Assembly (NCBI RefSeq): GCF_963966145.1 | Contig: NC_091055.1 | Location: 9,176,001-9,240,000 of the forward strand | Direction of reading: 5' to 3' | DNA from: Tenebrio molitor | Taxonomy: Eukaryota > Arthropoda > Insecta > Coleoptera > Tenebrionidae | Length of the DNA stretch: 64,000 nt | Part shown: one piece after another, positions 51,351 through 63,699 of the stretch | Numbering within the stretch: position 1 is the stretch's first letter | Layout of the letters: every line of letters starts with the position of its first letter | Translations under genes and position numbers: made by a program | Notes under the pieces: generated by a model | Told to the model about the DNA's origin: nothing | Database searches by the model: none | Seen by the model: only the letters and a program-made list of their open reading frames with translations

Positions 51351-52244
51351 TGTAATTATCTATGTTAAATATTTACTCTGCATTTACCTTTTAACCATTC
51401 GGATCGACTTTAAGCGGACGATCATGTAGGCATTGCTATGCCATTTCCGTTTCCCCTCGGTCGCATTCGCCCTATACAATTTTTAATTTGTTTTCCTTCC
51501 TTAATTTAGTCTTACTTCCTCACCCTTCAATCCACTTTTGCCCAAGATTATCCGAAAGAAATTTACAGTTTACACTCGGGTTAAAACGTCTTTAAAATAC
51601 TTGAGTAGGTACTATTATTATTTGTTTTAATACGAGTATTATCTGAAATTTTCTTAGGCGTCCGTCAAAATTCAAATGATTCAAACAATAATGCCTTTTA
51701 TATTTCAGTAAAAACTTTGAATCTTTTGGGGTTTTCTTGGTAGAGATCGAAATAACTAAAGCAAATTTTAAAAAATCGTGGACTGTCAAAATAAAATTTT
51801 GAGCATGATATTTGTTCTAACTGCACTTGATCTCTATTAAACTTTTTCTCTAGAGTATATTTACTAACGTCAAATTAAATAACAAAATGAATTTAGGTTA
51901 TGTTTTTTTGTTTCACGTTTTTAAAATCAGCTCAGTTCGTTTTGCAAATTTTTAACTTTACATTTTAACAAATTTGCAATATCAAATAAAAAAATGGATA
52001 AATCATGGATAATAACCGGGTAATATGAAAGTATGTCTAATGAATTAATCATCCTAACAACTAAAGTCGAGTTCATTATTATCCACTAGATAAAAAATAA
52101 GGTTGGCAGACTTATCTTCTATAATACATTCATTTTTGTTTTATACCAGAGTAAGCTATTTTAATTTTTTTAATGTTGATAATGTGGCTGTCAAAATAAC
52201 AAAATCAAAATTGCATTTTTTTTCTTCTATTTCTGAAAGACCTT

Positions 52245-52919
52245 CCTAAACGATGAATGAAAAAAATTGGTACCTTCCATGACAATTTTTTTGAGAAAAT
52301 GACAAATTTTGACAAAATTAACTGTCATACTCATGACTTGCTAAGTCACATTTCTCTTCATGTGCCTAACAAAGGAACTCGCCAGTCGAGAACTTTTTAC
52401 ATATCTATACCCAGAACGAATGTTTTGAAGTTTTCACCTTTGCACTTATTACCTAAGTATAATGAGTCGCAAGACAATAACGATATTTTCAGGTGATTGC
52501 TAAACGCCGTAAAGTTTCCTGCCCCGTAATTGGATTCGTCTGTGGGGCAGCGTATAATAATAATAAATTTTACTTCAAAAATTTTAATTAACCTAAAACA
52601 AAAACAAACAAACATTTAAGGTTAACAATAAAATTTAATGTAAATATTGAAATTGTCCCTCGCTAACCATTTGGCACTCACCGACACTTTGTACACTGCG
52701 CTCAATAATGTCAGGGCATATTTGTTCCATTTCAGGGCGAATTCTCTGCAGTAAATCTTCCAAATTGTTTGGTCTTTTAAAATAAATCTTCTATTTTAAA
52801 TTAACCCATACAAAAAAACAATTTACATTAAAAATTAAATTAAATTTTTGAAGTAAAATTTGTCATTTTCTAAAAAAAATGTTATGTAACATACCAATTT
52901 TTTTCATTCATCATTTAGG
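52245..52919. mobile_element. decayed inverted-repeat transposon with transposase remnant
   Basis: Inverted ends share CCTAAA(C/T)GATGAATG, continuing with AAAAAAATTGGTA, and imperfect matches beyond. An inner inverted pair (near 52565 and 52850) repeats TTTACTTCAAAAATTT. It encloses the transposase fragment at 52635-52775. The exact tips are uncertain. Confidence 0.6.
52635..52775 (-). pseudogene. C-terminal fragment of a Tc1/mariner-type transposase
   Basis: The minus strand reads about 46 codons to a stop, including RPNNLEDLLQRIRPEMEQI and IIERSV. This matches the pattern of the C-terminal helices of insect DDE transposases of the Tc1/mariner type (an Asn-Leu-x-x-Leu helix, Ile-Arg, then a helix before the end). 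The rest of the protein, including all catalytic residues, is absent. It cannot be functional. Confidence 0.65.
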
Positions 52920-53657
52920 CAGTAGGTATGAAAGTCTATCAGAAAGAGAAGAAAAAAGTGGGGGTTGTCATTTAAAAAATTGAGAGTCACAGGATGGAAT
53001 TTTTTTAAATAAAATCGACGTGTCCGAGTGATTTTCACATGAATTTTGTTCCGTACTTTATGTTCACAATGTAAACAAATTACATATGTAAAAAAACTTA
53101 AATTTATGTCAATGTTTTTCCATATTATTATTTTTTATTAATTTCTTCGAATTATGACGGTTGTGGTTGCAAGAATTTCTTACTCCTACTTATAGTTGGG
53201 TTGCCGAATAGATAGAGAATAAAATAATTTTATTTTATTAGGTACTTCATCTAGTTAGTTGAGGTTAGTTACTGGTGAAGACTGTTTTGTGATATAAATT
53301 ATCAAAAAAAAAAAATCGAAAAAATCAAAGTGAGTCGTGGTCAAAACGAAATGAAGACTGCCGTTACGTAATTTTTGCTGTCGTACCTTTGGGTTTCTCA
53401 GATATGTGAGTAAACCAATCTCAAGGTGCTAGTTAATCGCTGGTATGGCATTTCCGAAGATTAATTCAACATTTTTTAAATAATACCAAAACAAGAAGGA
53501 TCCTTAGAAAACGCAATAATAAGCACGAAGAACTGACCTGCTTCCTTTTTTTTTAAATCTCTATAATCCGCCCTGTTGTGTGAAAAACATTCATTTATAC
53601 ATACATATTTCGTTTTATTGTATGTCAGCGACAGTATTTAATTATGTTAACAACATT

Positions 53658-53803
53658 TTTAACAAATCAAGCGATACAAAATCAAAGACATTCCTTTTTG
53701 AGAGGATTTCCCTTCCCATTCAACGTGGAAACGCTGCAAGCATTCGGGGCACTTTTCCAGATTCCGCATTATTATCGGAAATTTTTGTATTGTAAATCAA
53801 TAT
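53658..53803 (-). repeat. inverted-pair repeat, copy B
   Basis: Reverse-complement partner of 44053-44195. The only visible differences within the core are single bases (for example Gln to Glu after KCPECLQRFHVEW). The flanks beyond the shared block are unrelated. Confidence 0.75.
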
Positions 53804-54479
53804 AATAATTAACATAATTAAAACAAAAATGTTATGTACATACTTAAGTTGATTAATTATATTATTTACTTTTAACAAACATTTACATTGACTATTAGAT
53901 TTGAATGATTTGCTTTTTCATTTTCCAATTTTGTCGCATGATGTAACGAATTGCCATGTCATTTCTATTGTAAATCCCACGAATTTTCGTTATACCACGT
54001 TATTTTTTGCATTGAATAGATTTAAATTAATGTCATCTTTGATTCGTGATTTTTGTAATTTAATGACATTGAATTTTCGCGTGATACTTTTTTTTTTGGA
54101 TGACGTGGAAGGACATGAATAGTAACTTGTCTCGCAACAATCTGTCACTGGATAAACTGTACTAGGACACGGTTTATTTATTATATCTGTTCGGCGACCC
54201 GACTATAGATCAGATTTTGCTACTAAAACCGAAAACATGTTTGTGAAATGATGAATTTTAATTTATAATGTGGACATTATCTGGTCGGTAGTCTCGTAAA
54301 CCGTGATTTTGCCCTTTACAGGTCTAAATATTTCCCCAAGTTAAAAAGTGGTCATCGATTGATCAAAATTTAAAATAAAAACGGTGAGCAATTGCTCGGT
54401 GGATATTTTGAATAATCCCCGGGGGTTGAGATAGTTCATTCCGATTAAGCAAGTCATGTGAAAGGTGATAAATCTGGTG

Positions 54480-54690
54480 TGTTTATTGCGTGATTTAGGC
54501 CGTATCGGGGCGTAGCGGCGTCTAGGTGAACACCGACTTACTGGACTGTCAGGTCGCTTCTATCTCCAAGATAAATGCGAGCCTCGATGGCCAGCTCGTG
54601 ATGGTTTGACTGCCGCCCTGCCGGACATGAATATTTTATCTTGGTTTTACCGTCGGACTTGCGTGTGCTCAATTGTTCCCTATCTTTTTG
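54480..54690. promoter_or_regulatory. GC-richer island, possible cis-regulatory element
   Basis: Higher GC than its surroundings, with several GATA-type sites (for example CCAAGATAAATG, TTTATCTTGG) and no supportable coding frame; the 77-codon minus ORF has no domain signature. Within the earmuff desert this could be an enhancer. Low confidence. Confidence 0.25.
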
Positions 54691-57687
54691 TAAAGGACAA
54701 CCGAATTGTTCGCCATATTTTTCAAAAATCGAACCCACTCGAAAATGCGTTCTTAGGGATGCACCACTCACTGAAAATGTCCCGAACGTACAAATAATAA
54801 TTTACATGGATTTATGGATTCCGATGCGAAATTTTACGGCCACTAAATCATCAATCAAAGGATAAATGACCGGTTATGGCTGACAGAGAAACAAGGTTGG
54901 TTTGCGCATTGTGCAAGTATTGTAAAGGGATTGTTTTCACATTATTGAAATAGCCAGCCTGAAACACACATTTCTAAATAAACTAATTTGGTTCGAGAGG
55001 GCGCGTCCTAATAAATGTATAGCAACCCAAAAACCAATTGATTTATTCGTCTCATTTTCACCCCTCATCAATTTATGCAAAAACAAGATATACGAAATAA
55101 CGAGTACCGTAATCTCGAGTATTTTGTCATTTTTTACTACTGTACTCGTTGACAATGAAAAAATATTAAAAAGATTTGCGAAAATATGTTACATATTTAA
55201 CCGGTCTTGTTAGTTTTTGTGATAAAATCATGACCATTTTTATTTTGTTGGGCCCGGTGCAAATTCTGCAGGCTTTGTATGAAATAATTAGCAAGTACTC
55301 TACATATCGTATTTTTTGTTTTCCGGTGTACGTCGGAAATGTGATTCCACAGCGGTACACCTCTGAACATTGCACACGTGCCCGGATGTTAGAGCAATAT
55401 AAAGACTCGAAAAGGCTAGAACTTTTGAATTAAAGAGGGTGTGCATAGGTCACATGTCGCTCTTTAATATCAAACATGATCGCACGTGCTGGGAACAACC
55501 ACTTTGGACGTATGCTAAATCGCCAAACCTAAATTACAAAGTTTCATGTAAATAATGTCTTATCAGCGAATCTAACCACACCGGTTATCTCATAATCCCC
55601 CAATTAACTCAGGAACTGTTTTAAAAAGTTCGCCAAACCACAAAAATTACAACCGAACGTCTAGTTTTTTCCATTCGTCATTTTAAAAATATTTTGTATG
55701 TATGTATGTTTGTAATGACATAACAATGGACGTGATAGCTCTGGCAAATTACATTTGCTGTCATCCAATGAACAAATATTGGTTGTCAAAACGTAGCAAA
55801 AATTGCTAAGTTTAAGCAAATACGATTTTAGTTTAATGGCAGAAACAAATATGTAATGTGATGTTAAAAATCGGTTACGATTGCTGGGCTCGTTCTAATT
55901 TGCTTTTTCATCGACTGGGTATTATGATACGAGAGGTATAATTCAGATCCTTTGTCGGAGATTTATCGTGAAGAATATGGATATGCTTTATGATTATGAG
56001 ATGGTTGAGACAAACATCATTTCGCAAATCTGTTCGCTTCTTAAAAGAGACGGATTTTGCAAGAGAAGTGGTGTGCGGACTGCAGAGGGGTGGAATCGTT
56101 GTTTCCCGGTGTTGAAATGTTGACATGCCCTTAACAATGGCAGGCGGGGTGACAGGAACTAGCACGAATCGTTGGAGAGTGATCAGAGTCAGAGTCGTAG
56201 TAAACGTTCTGGGGGTCTGCTGCACCGTAATTTGTAGTTCACAATTATTCATTGTGTACCGCAGGATCTCTCCCCTGCGGTTTTCTTAGATTTTCTGACA
56301 TATGTCGTAATTACTGCCGACTGCAGCCTTACTTTGTCATTTTAAATCGCGCTCAATCTTTCCCAGCTGCTTTTTTATTGCGCAATTCTCTCTTTCCGAC
56401 AAACCAATCGATCCGCTCTTTAACGTCACCTCCAAAACCAACGTTAATCAATTGAACAAACTTGCACCCACTCGACGGTTTTTCGCGTCGGATTAATTAA
56501 TGCAAGATGCAGAATTTATTAATTAAAAAGTCCGCCGAGTTTGCTGATTCCGACTCTAGAATCACTTCCATAGGGAGGTTTCCAATTTTCCAAAAAATCT
56601 AACAGAGCTGTGATGTACTTTTCAAGAAAGAATTATACCTTCAAATATTTTTATGCGGAATTAATTTGTTTCGTTGAAAAAACCGAAATTAAAACTGATA
56701 TTGGAAAAATAATCCAAAATGTTCTTGTTGCATTTAGTGATAGGGGCGGATAAGAAAGCTGCGATGTTAAATCACAAATTACAAAGTAGTAAATGTAAAG
56801 TATATTAAAAAATGAGATAAGAAGCGTCTGTGGAAAAAAAATCTGAAAAGGTGCGACACAACGTAGCCTCAATCATACTAACAGCGGTGATGACAGTTTT
56901 ACGGAAACTCCACCAAACAATGTTATAAATCCAATCACAATTTTCTTAGTTCCCATTTCAAATAGGCTTCCGTCACGAATAGTTTGTGTTCTTGAGTGAA
57001 AACAATAAAATTCATCTAAATGTCAAAGTTGATGAGTGACAGAGTTTATTCAGTTACGCCACACGTTTTCAGAAATTTTATTTTCCATAGCCGCCTCTTA
57101 TCTGTTTTTTTTTATTATATTCTATATAAATATTCAGTGATATACAAAACATTTTTTTCTACTTTGCGTCTGCATGAAAGCTATTACAAAACCCATTTTG
57201 GGTGCTGTAATAGAAATTTGCCTTTTGAAACAAACTAGTGCAATTTACTTTTTCAAAGTTGGCATTCCTGATCTTGCCATGACGCCAAAACAAAACGAAT
57301 TTTGATTTAAGTTGTTTTCGTGAAATGTAGGTACAATTATTGTTGTAAACCTTAATCGTTACATTAGACGTGTCTTGCGCAGTTGGACCAGTCCTACGTA
57401 TTTGTGGCGGCGTACCTACATAGAAAATTGTCATTTTTTATTTGTTAATAAAAATTGAAATTTGAATCTTTCAAGCAATATGACATTTGTTGCCAACCAC
57501 GACAAAATTCCACAAATTTGAAAATTGTTAATTTTCACTTAAAAATTACTTACCTAAAAGGTGCAAAATCGAAAAAATAGTGTATGATAGTATTATCAAC
57601 TACCTCAAAAATCCCTATAAGTATTAATTTTTTTGCAAAATTTAAAATACATAATAAATGCAAGATAGAAATAATAGTAGGTACATA

Positions 57688-58394
57688 CAGGGTGGAAACT
57701 TTAACTGGAATAAAATTCATAACTTGGAAATAGGTGATTTTTGCAAAAAATACCGAAACAGGTCAATTTTTATTTTTCCTTGCCCACATTTTGACGCATA
57801 TGGTTTTTGTATATCTGCTCCCGGAAGTGCCTAACAACCCCCAACTTTTTTTTTTCAAACGTAAGGGTTTATCAAGTGACACCTCGTTTGAAAGGCCAAT
57901 TTGTAAGGAATACAACGCACTATTTGTTTCTTGAATATTTTCAAAGCCTACGTGCTAAAAAATAAAAACCAATTCTATAACACTATTAACAACACTATTT
58001 AATGCAACAAATGTTCAAAATGCGCACCGTTTCTCTCTTGGCAAATTACAAATCGATAGTAACATGCATCTCTTAGGTTTTGTAACATTTCCGGTGATTT
58101 GGCTGATTTTATTATTTTTTTATTTTTTAGCACGTAGACTTTGAAAATATCTATGGAACAAATAGTGCGTTGTATTCCTTGCGAAGTGGTCTTTCAAACG
58201 AGGTGTCACTTAATATACCCTTCCATTTGAAAAAAAAATGGCGGTGGTTGCGCACTTCCGGGAGCAGATATGCGAAAACCATATGCGTCAAAATGTGGGC
58301 AAGGAAAAATAAAAATCGACCTGTTTCGGGATTTTTTACAAAAATTGCCTATTTCCAAGTTATGAATTTTATTCCAGTTAAAGTTTCCACCCTG
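57688..58394. mobile_element. palindromic Tc1/mariner-derived foldback, copy B
   Basis: TA-flanked. The ends are CAGGGTGGAAACTTTAACTG and its complement, with long inverted arms (about 57688-58110 and 58110-58394). It contains the same decayed transposase C-terminus as 36777-37650 in the left arm, while the right arm lacks most of it. The tip is closer to the probable original (CAGGGTGG) than copy A (CAGTGTGG). Confidence 0.8.
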
Positions 58395-58510
58395 TATATT
58401 ATAGTCGTTTTATAGGACATATTGTTGTACCCGTTCCTTTGTAGCTTTCCTCGTTACGCTCGTGATTCTTCAAACAACTCGTGCGACAATACAGTCTTAT
58501 AAAACTTGTA

Positions 58511-58610
58511 TCCGGTGTTTTTTTTTTCATTTCACCTCAAAGTTGGCGTTGAAGAGTCGATTGTGAACGCACTACGGATTACCGATAGCGAATCAGCTGG
58601 TTAAATCTTA
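58511..58610. repeat. single arm of the 41564-type element
   Basis: TCCGGTGTTTTT, then TTTCACCTC and GGCGTTGAAGAGTCGATTGT, match the left arm of the element at 41564. A short inverted match (GGTGCGTTCACACC) follows near 58630, so this may be an internally deleted foldback. Confidence 0.55.
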
Positions 58611-59152
58611 CGTTTTTGTTTTTACACGAATGGTGCGTTCACACCCGATATAATAGCAGTGCCGATTTTGCCACTAGACATCATAGGCCTAGGGGCGCCA
58701 GAAGAAAGGGGGCGTCCGCGTTGCTTAAAAAAAAATTAAGCAATCAATCAATCAATTTTCTTCGGAAACGCCGGGTCCTTGGCAGAACACCAACGAAGGC
58801 CCGCTGCAACCGGTCAGTTAGGTGAAACACTTGTGCTGTACTATCATGAATTAGGGGCTAGATTTATGACCGTAGGCGTTTCCGGCTTTTCTTTTCAAGT
58901 AAAACTTAGAAACATGTGTTTTTAAAAAAGGTTTGAAAATGTAAGAAGCAAAGAGCAGTCGAAATGTCAAATAGAATAGAACTTTGAACGGATGTGGACG
59001 CATCTTGTTTCTCGTGTGTGAATAAAATCGAAGGAAAAAATTAAAAGTGATTTTTTATTGGGTAGGTACCTACTAATCATCTTATTGTGTACTGGGTCGC
59101 ATGAAAATATTGCCTAGGAGCGAATTGATTCTGAAACCGGTACTGTATAATA

Positions 59153-59486
59153 CGGGGATATTATAAATGATTGTAGTCCAAGTTGGCGTAAAAACTGAAT
59201 GTAAAATTTATGGTTGTGAATAAGTGAATACACACCATTCACACACAGGAGTTAAATTGGGTGCAAAACAACTCAATATTTTTAGAATTGATAGCAAAAC
59301 AAGTCAATATTTATTTTTTGGATTCAATCGTTAATTTAAAATAAATAAATAAAATTCTCATCATCGCACTTTTCACCTAAAAAATGACAGTGACAGCGAC
59401 AAAAATTGACAGTTCACATGAATGCGGCAAAAATTTCATAACATGGGCATGACCTGCTTCGACTACAATAATTTATAATAACCCTG
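59153..59486. mobile_element. MITE (AGGGTCATTATAAATGATTG family), copy B
   Basis: The left tip CGGGGATATTATAAATGATT and right tip ATTTATAATAACCCTG are imperfect complements with TA outside. Related to 41784-42016 in its tips; the interior differs. Immediately downstream, CAGGATGGTCCAACACTTAC at 59494 resembles another element's tip without a visible partner. Confidence 0.6.
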
Positions 59487-60889
59487 TAGTATACAGGATG
59501 GTCCAACACTTACCTAAACCTACTATTGTTTGTGATAATGGTAAAATGCAGCTATGTACATCAAAGAACAGAAACGCATAACTCGGTTGAATTGAAAGTA
59601 TGGGTACTTTTTTATTTACTTTCAACAAATTGAACTTTGTATGAACTTTGGTGAGTTCAAATTTTACTGAGGCTATGCCTTACCCCTATATTACCTTCCA
59701 ACTACATTTTCAACTTAGTTAAACGATATTTATTAAAACAATAAATGGAATGTGGGTTATTAATACCTCACGAAATATTTAACAGAATGCCCACATTTTT
59801 TAGTTGAATCTAAAAAAGTAAATAAATTGAGTAATGAATATTTTTTATATTAATCAAAATAATGGGCAAAAATACTTTTTTATTTTTAAACAAACGAACG
59901 ATTCACTCATCTGTTCTAATTTGTTGACAGTTTTTTCATTCTGTATCCACAAGAAAATATTTGTAATATTTCTGCCCATTTCATTTTCATTGGATACAAT
60001 TACATTATCAAACTCTAAAAACAGTTTTTTTTAAATCTATTTTTGTTACATTTACATAATTTATCAAGAAACGTTAAATTTATTGCTAGAGAGAATGAAA
60101 TCTTTTTAAACAAGGTTCATAAAATTGAATTAAGTTGGCAATTTTTTTTACAAATTGTACACAATACGATGAGTTTTTAAACTAGGTTTATTAAAATTGT
60201 AAGTTAGCTAAAGAATGAGTGCTTCAAGGTCTTGTGAAACCACTTTTTATACTATTTTTTATAATTTGTCCTTTTTAAGCCGTTTTTAAACAAAAATGTT
60301 TACTTTAGTCGATTTAGGGATTTTTGTGGCGGTTGGTGATGCCTTAATTTTAAAAGTAAAAATTTGATCTAGTCGCCTTTTGTTTTATCCAAATTCTGTC
60401 ACAAAACACGAATATGGAAAATAATCAAGATAATTTTGCATGTACGTCCCTTGAAATATGTGAAATTACTAAAAATACGGTCAAATTTTTCTACTGGGCA
60501 CTTCCTGTTCTTGACACATTTTCTAATTTAAACTAATAGGCATGACAAGATTATTCCTATCAAGCTTTGCCAACCTAAAAATGTTCGTAAAATGTTCTGT
60601 GAATTAATGGCTATAATGACATCGCAGATGATGACGTCGCGTTCGTTAATATGTCTATTAGAGAATCAAAATGGAGGCAAATTACAAAAATATATTGTTT
60701 TAGTGGTAAATGAAAAATTAACAATGTTAACATCAATAAACTAAATATCTCTCGACATCCCTGTCAATTCTGTGTATAAATCCACGCAATGAAATGTATG
60801 TTGTACATACACAAACATGAATCCGATAAATGCATCCGAATATGATAAATGAAAACCAATCTGTGCTACCCCACGTAATCGCTATAAGT

Positions 60890-61470
60890 GACAATGGTTA
60901 TTATAGGGTGGGTGTGTCGCGTACGAAGGGAGAGAAGGGTAGTAATCATGGTCAATTAACAAGGAGAGGTATTTGGTCCTAACACGATCTGGCGATGTCA
61001 TTGTCAAGCTGCGTCGGATGACACGCTGAGAGATTTTTATTGAATGCCCTTCGACCACAGACCTGATCGACGATCATTTCAATCATAGAGAGCGTATATT
61101 AGCCACCTTCCTGACTCCCGACGCTGCTAATACCGATTTCCGAACAGATTATAGTCCTCATTCCTTTCCAGGGGTGCATCGGAAATGGCTTTATTAATTG
61201 ATGTTTTCTCGCAGAGAAATGTTACCGCTCCAAGCACTAATTGACCAAATGTCACCACCCATAAACCGATGTCACCGCCACTCGACCTCCAGATAATCCA
61301 ACCTCCAATTCCAACCAAGGTATAAACGAGAACCGCTACTCTTTCCTCAAATGACCAGAGACAATCCGCATTGTCGCAAACGGCAGACCTTTCAATTTTC
61401 TTTAAAAAAAAAGGTAAGGGTAATCGGATCAGTTTCCCCACCCAGAACGACGGAATCATTTTGTCGAGAT
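60890..61470. promoter_or_regulatory. GC-richer island about 1 kb upstream of the earmuff exon
   Basis: Elevated GC compared with the desert. It contains a 110-codon minus ORF (61127-61459) with two hydrophobic stretches but no recognisable family. A promoter-proximal enhancer of earmuff seems likelier than a gene; neither is proven. Confidence 0.3.
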
Positions 61471-62374
61471 CAGTCCCGAGTTAGCTAAATAGAATAAGTA
61501 ATGTCAGACTGTCAGACTGTGATCAGATGCAGATGCAAGGAAGTGGTTGTAAGACGATCATATATCGCGTATCCGCCTTGAAGTTATTGTAGACTCGTGT
61601 CGCGCCTCGACGCAACAATAAAAAGCGGAAAAAGTTGTTTGCCGGAAGACGTCGCAGATGCTCGTGTCTATTGTAAGGGCGAAGAGCTTTATTAGAGGTT
61701 GAGGGCACCTACAACCGTAATAAACGTGCCACTCGTCTAAAGACTGTTGCACACAAAAAACGACACGACGCCATTTTAATAACAAACAAACATCGTGTCG
61801 TTTAGTCAAAAAGCTCTTTTCGGAAACATATACAGATTTCGTTCAACTTCACCAATCGACGCAACACTTTTGTTTTGATGAATTGTTTTTGGACTTTTTG
61901 TCGAGTTCTGCCAGCTTTGAAGCTATTCGTTATTTAAATTGGGAAGTCACCGACTTAACGATTAATCCTTAGTCGCATTATAAAGTCACATTCAAATCGA
62001 GCACTTCACTCTCGGATTTGCTTCGGCTGGAATTATTTACTTTTATCTTCCAGAAGCAAAACAGCTTTCATTTACATTTTGTGTATTAATCAGCTAATCA
62101 AGTCGCAAGTAAAATGCTTGAGGCGTCAGCACGTCGGTTTTACTTGAGTAACTTTACGTTTCATAGTTTTCGGTTTTTGAGCACGGGGTGCAGTGTCAAT
62201 CCCCTGTCAGAGTCAACACCTAAGAAAAATAGTCGGAAGTTCATGCAATGGGGAGGTTTATTCATCGAAATCGTCTACGACAGACGCACACGTTTATTTA
62301 CATTTATAAGTATCGAGGTTCGATCGAGTAGGAAATTAATGTGATTTTTTGTTGCAGGTTAGGAGAAGACAGCA

Positions 62375-63478
62375 ATGGCCGCGGAAAGCTCGACTCATCT
62401 TCAGCCGGAGTCGTCGGATTCCAGTACTACTTCACCCCCTTCCAGAAGTTTAAATTTCTCAATAGCAAAAATAATGGAACCCGACAACAGATCGTTACGA
62501 AAGCAAGCAAATCATTGTGAACAAGAGAGGAATAGTAAAGTTGTAAATATGCCATATCCGACCCCTTTAGAGTCAGCTTTTAAGAAATACGTTCCGAATA
62601 TGCTGCGGTCTCAAGACTTGCTGCAGCAGTACCCATTAGTGTATTACCACCCTAGTCAACTGATGTTAGGTTCAGTCTCTGTATATTCGTCGGCTTCAGA
62701 AGCTAGTGCCACCTCCAACAGCTCGACCGGCATACACACGGCACCGATGCAGTTTAACACTAACAAGCCATGTCCTTCGAGCAAACGAACTGCCGAAACA
62801 AAATCCTCATTAGTGAACAACTCGACGACCACCACGAAACAAAAAAGTTTCGAATGTGGAGAGTGTGGTAAAGTCTTCAACGCACACTACAACTTAACAC
62901 GACACATGCCGGTGCACACGGGAGCGAGACCTTTCGTTTGTAAGATTTGCGGAAAGGGTTTCCGACAAGCTTCAACCTTGTGTCGTCACAAAATCATTCA
63001 CACGTCGGAAAAACCACACAAGTGTCATACCTGCGGGAAAGCTTTCAATCGCTCCTCGACTCTGAACACCCACGCACGGATCCACGCAGGATACAAACCG
63101 TTCGTCTGCGAGTACTGCGGAAAAGGCTTCCACCAAAAGGGAAACTACAAAAACCACAAGCTCACCCACAGCGGAGAAAAGGCGTACAAATGTTCGGTGT
63201 GTTCGAAGGCTTTCCACCAAATCTACAACTTGACATTCCACATGCACACGCACAACGACAAGAAACCGTTCACTTGTAGAGTCTGCGGGAAGGGATTTTG
63301 TCGAAATTTTGACTTAAAAAAACACATGAGGAAGCTACACGAAAACACTGCTTCTTCCGACGCGGATTTTGTCACAAACGCGGCACCGTCTACTGTATAC
63401 CCCAATGAAAGAGACTTACATCATTTTATCAGTCCATTTTTACGGCCACCTGTTCCAGTCTATTCGAAATTGTTGTGA
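62375..63478 (+). CDS. erm: earmuff/Fezf-type zinc-finger transcription factor
   Basis: A single coding exon of 367 residues. The ATG lies 17 bases after a clear acceptor (TTGTTGCAG at 62357), so an untranslated exon lies upstream. The N-terminus holds an Eh1 Groucho-binding motif (SLNFSIAKIMEPD, about residue 25-37), diagnostic of Fezf proteins. Six consecutive C2H2 fingers span about 159-327. They start ECGECGKVFNAHYNLTRH and end CRVCGKGFCRNFDLKKH, with linkers such as HTGARPF and HSGEKAY in the order expected of Fezf. Drosophila earmuff and vertebrate Fezf1/2 act mainly as repressors in forebrain patterning and neural progenitor maturation. The polyadenylation signal AATAAA is at 63694-63699. 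No internal intron is needed. The long upstream desert probably houses its enhancers. Confidence 0.93.
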   Translation: MAAESSTHLQPESSDSSTTSPPSRSLNFSIAKIMEPDNRSLRKQANHCEQERNSKVVNMPYPTPLESAFKKYVPNMLRSQDLLQQYPLVYYHPSQLMLGSVSVYSSASEASATSNSSTGIHTAPMQFNTNKPCPSSKRTAETKSSLVNNSTTTTKQKSFECGECGKVFNAHYNLTRHMPVHTGARPFVCKICGKGFRQASTLCRHKIIHTSEKPHKCHTCGKAFNRSSTLNTHARIHAGYKPFVCEYCGKGFHQKGNYKNHKLTHSGEKAYKCSVCSKAFHQIYNLTFHMHTHNDKKPFTCRVCGKGFCRNFDLKKHMRKLHENTASSDADFVTNAAPSTVYPNERDLHHFISPFLRPPVPVYSKLL

Positions 63479-63693
63479 CCATATTAAATACATCCAAGTT
63501 TCGAGGATCCTGTGTATATTGTAAGAAATATGTCTTCACAATTCTGAAATTCTGACTGCGCTTCTTTCATGATCTCTTTATTAATGTGCAATATGTGCAG
63601 GAGGGTCTTGTCACACCACTTCTCTAGTGACAGATGTACTGCTTAGACTAAATTGTATAAAAATGTGTAATTTAGTACTATATAACTTACCCA

Positions 63694-63699
63694 AATAAA
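63694..63699 (+). terminator. poly(A) signal of earmuff
   Basis: AATAAA, 216 bases past the stop, followed within 20-30 bases by a T-rich stretch (GTATTTTATTTTC). The best cleavage signal in the 3' flank. Beyond it, to 64000, nothing further is recognised. Confidence 0.6.

Larger units (their letters stand above)
34159..62357. other. 28-kb gene desert upstream of earmuff/Fezf
   Basis: No ORF here shows domain-like composition; all are short and most are AT-biased. What is visible: the 3' untranslated region of the arrestin gene (AATAAA candidates near 34605 and 34736); at least ten inverted-repeat elements, listed separately; one pair of nearly identical inverted segments; and several GC-richer islands. 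Short TACC/GGTA-type simple repeats are frequent. Long upstream deserts are usual for developmental transcription factor genes. Confidence 0.6.

Noticed and set aside
55908..56252. 114-codon minus ORF
   Set aside because: Thr/Ile-rich without domain features; no splice or promoter support.
61127..61459. 110-codon minus ORF with two hydrophobic stretches
   Set aside because: No family recognised, no splice context, and it lies in a GC-rich island where chance ORFs are longer.
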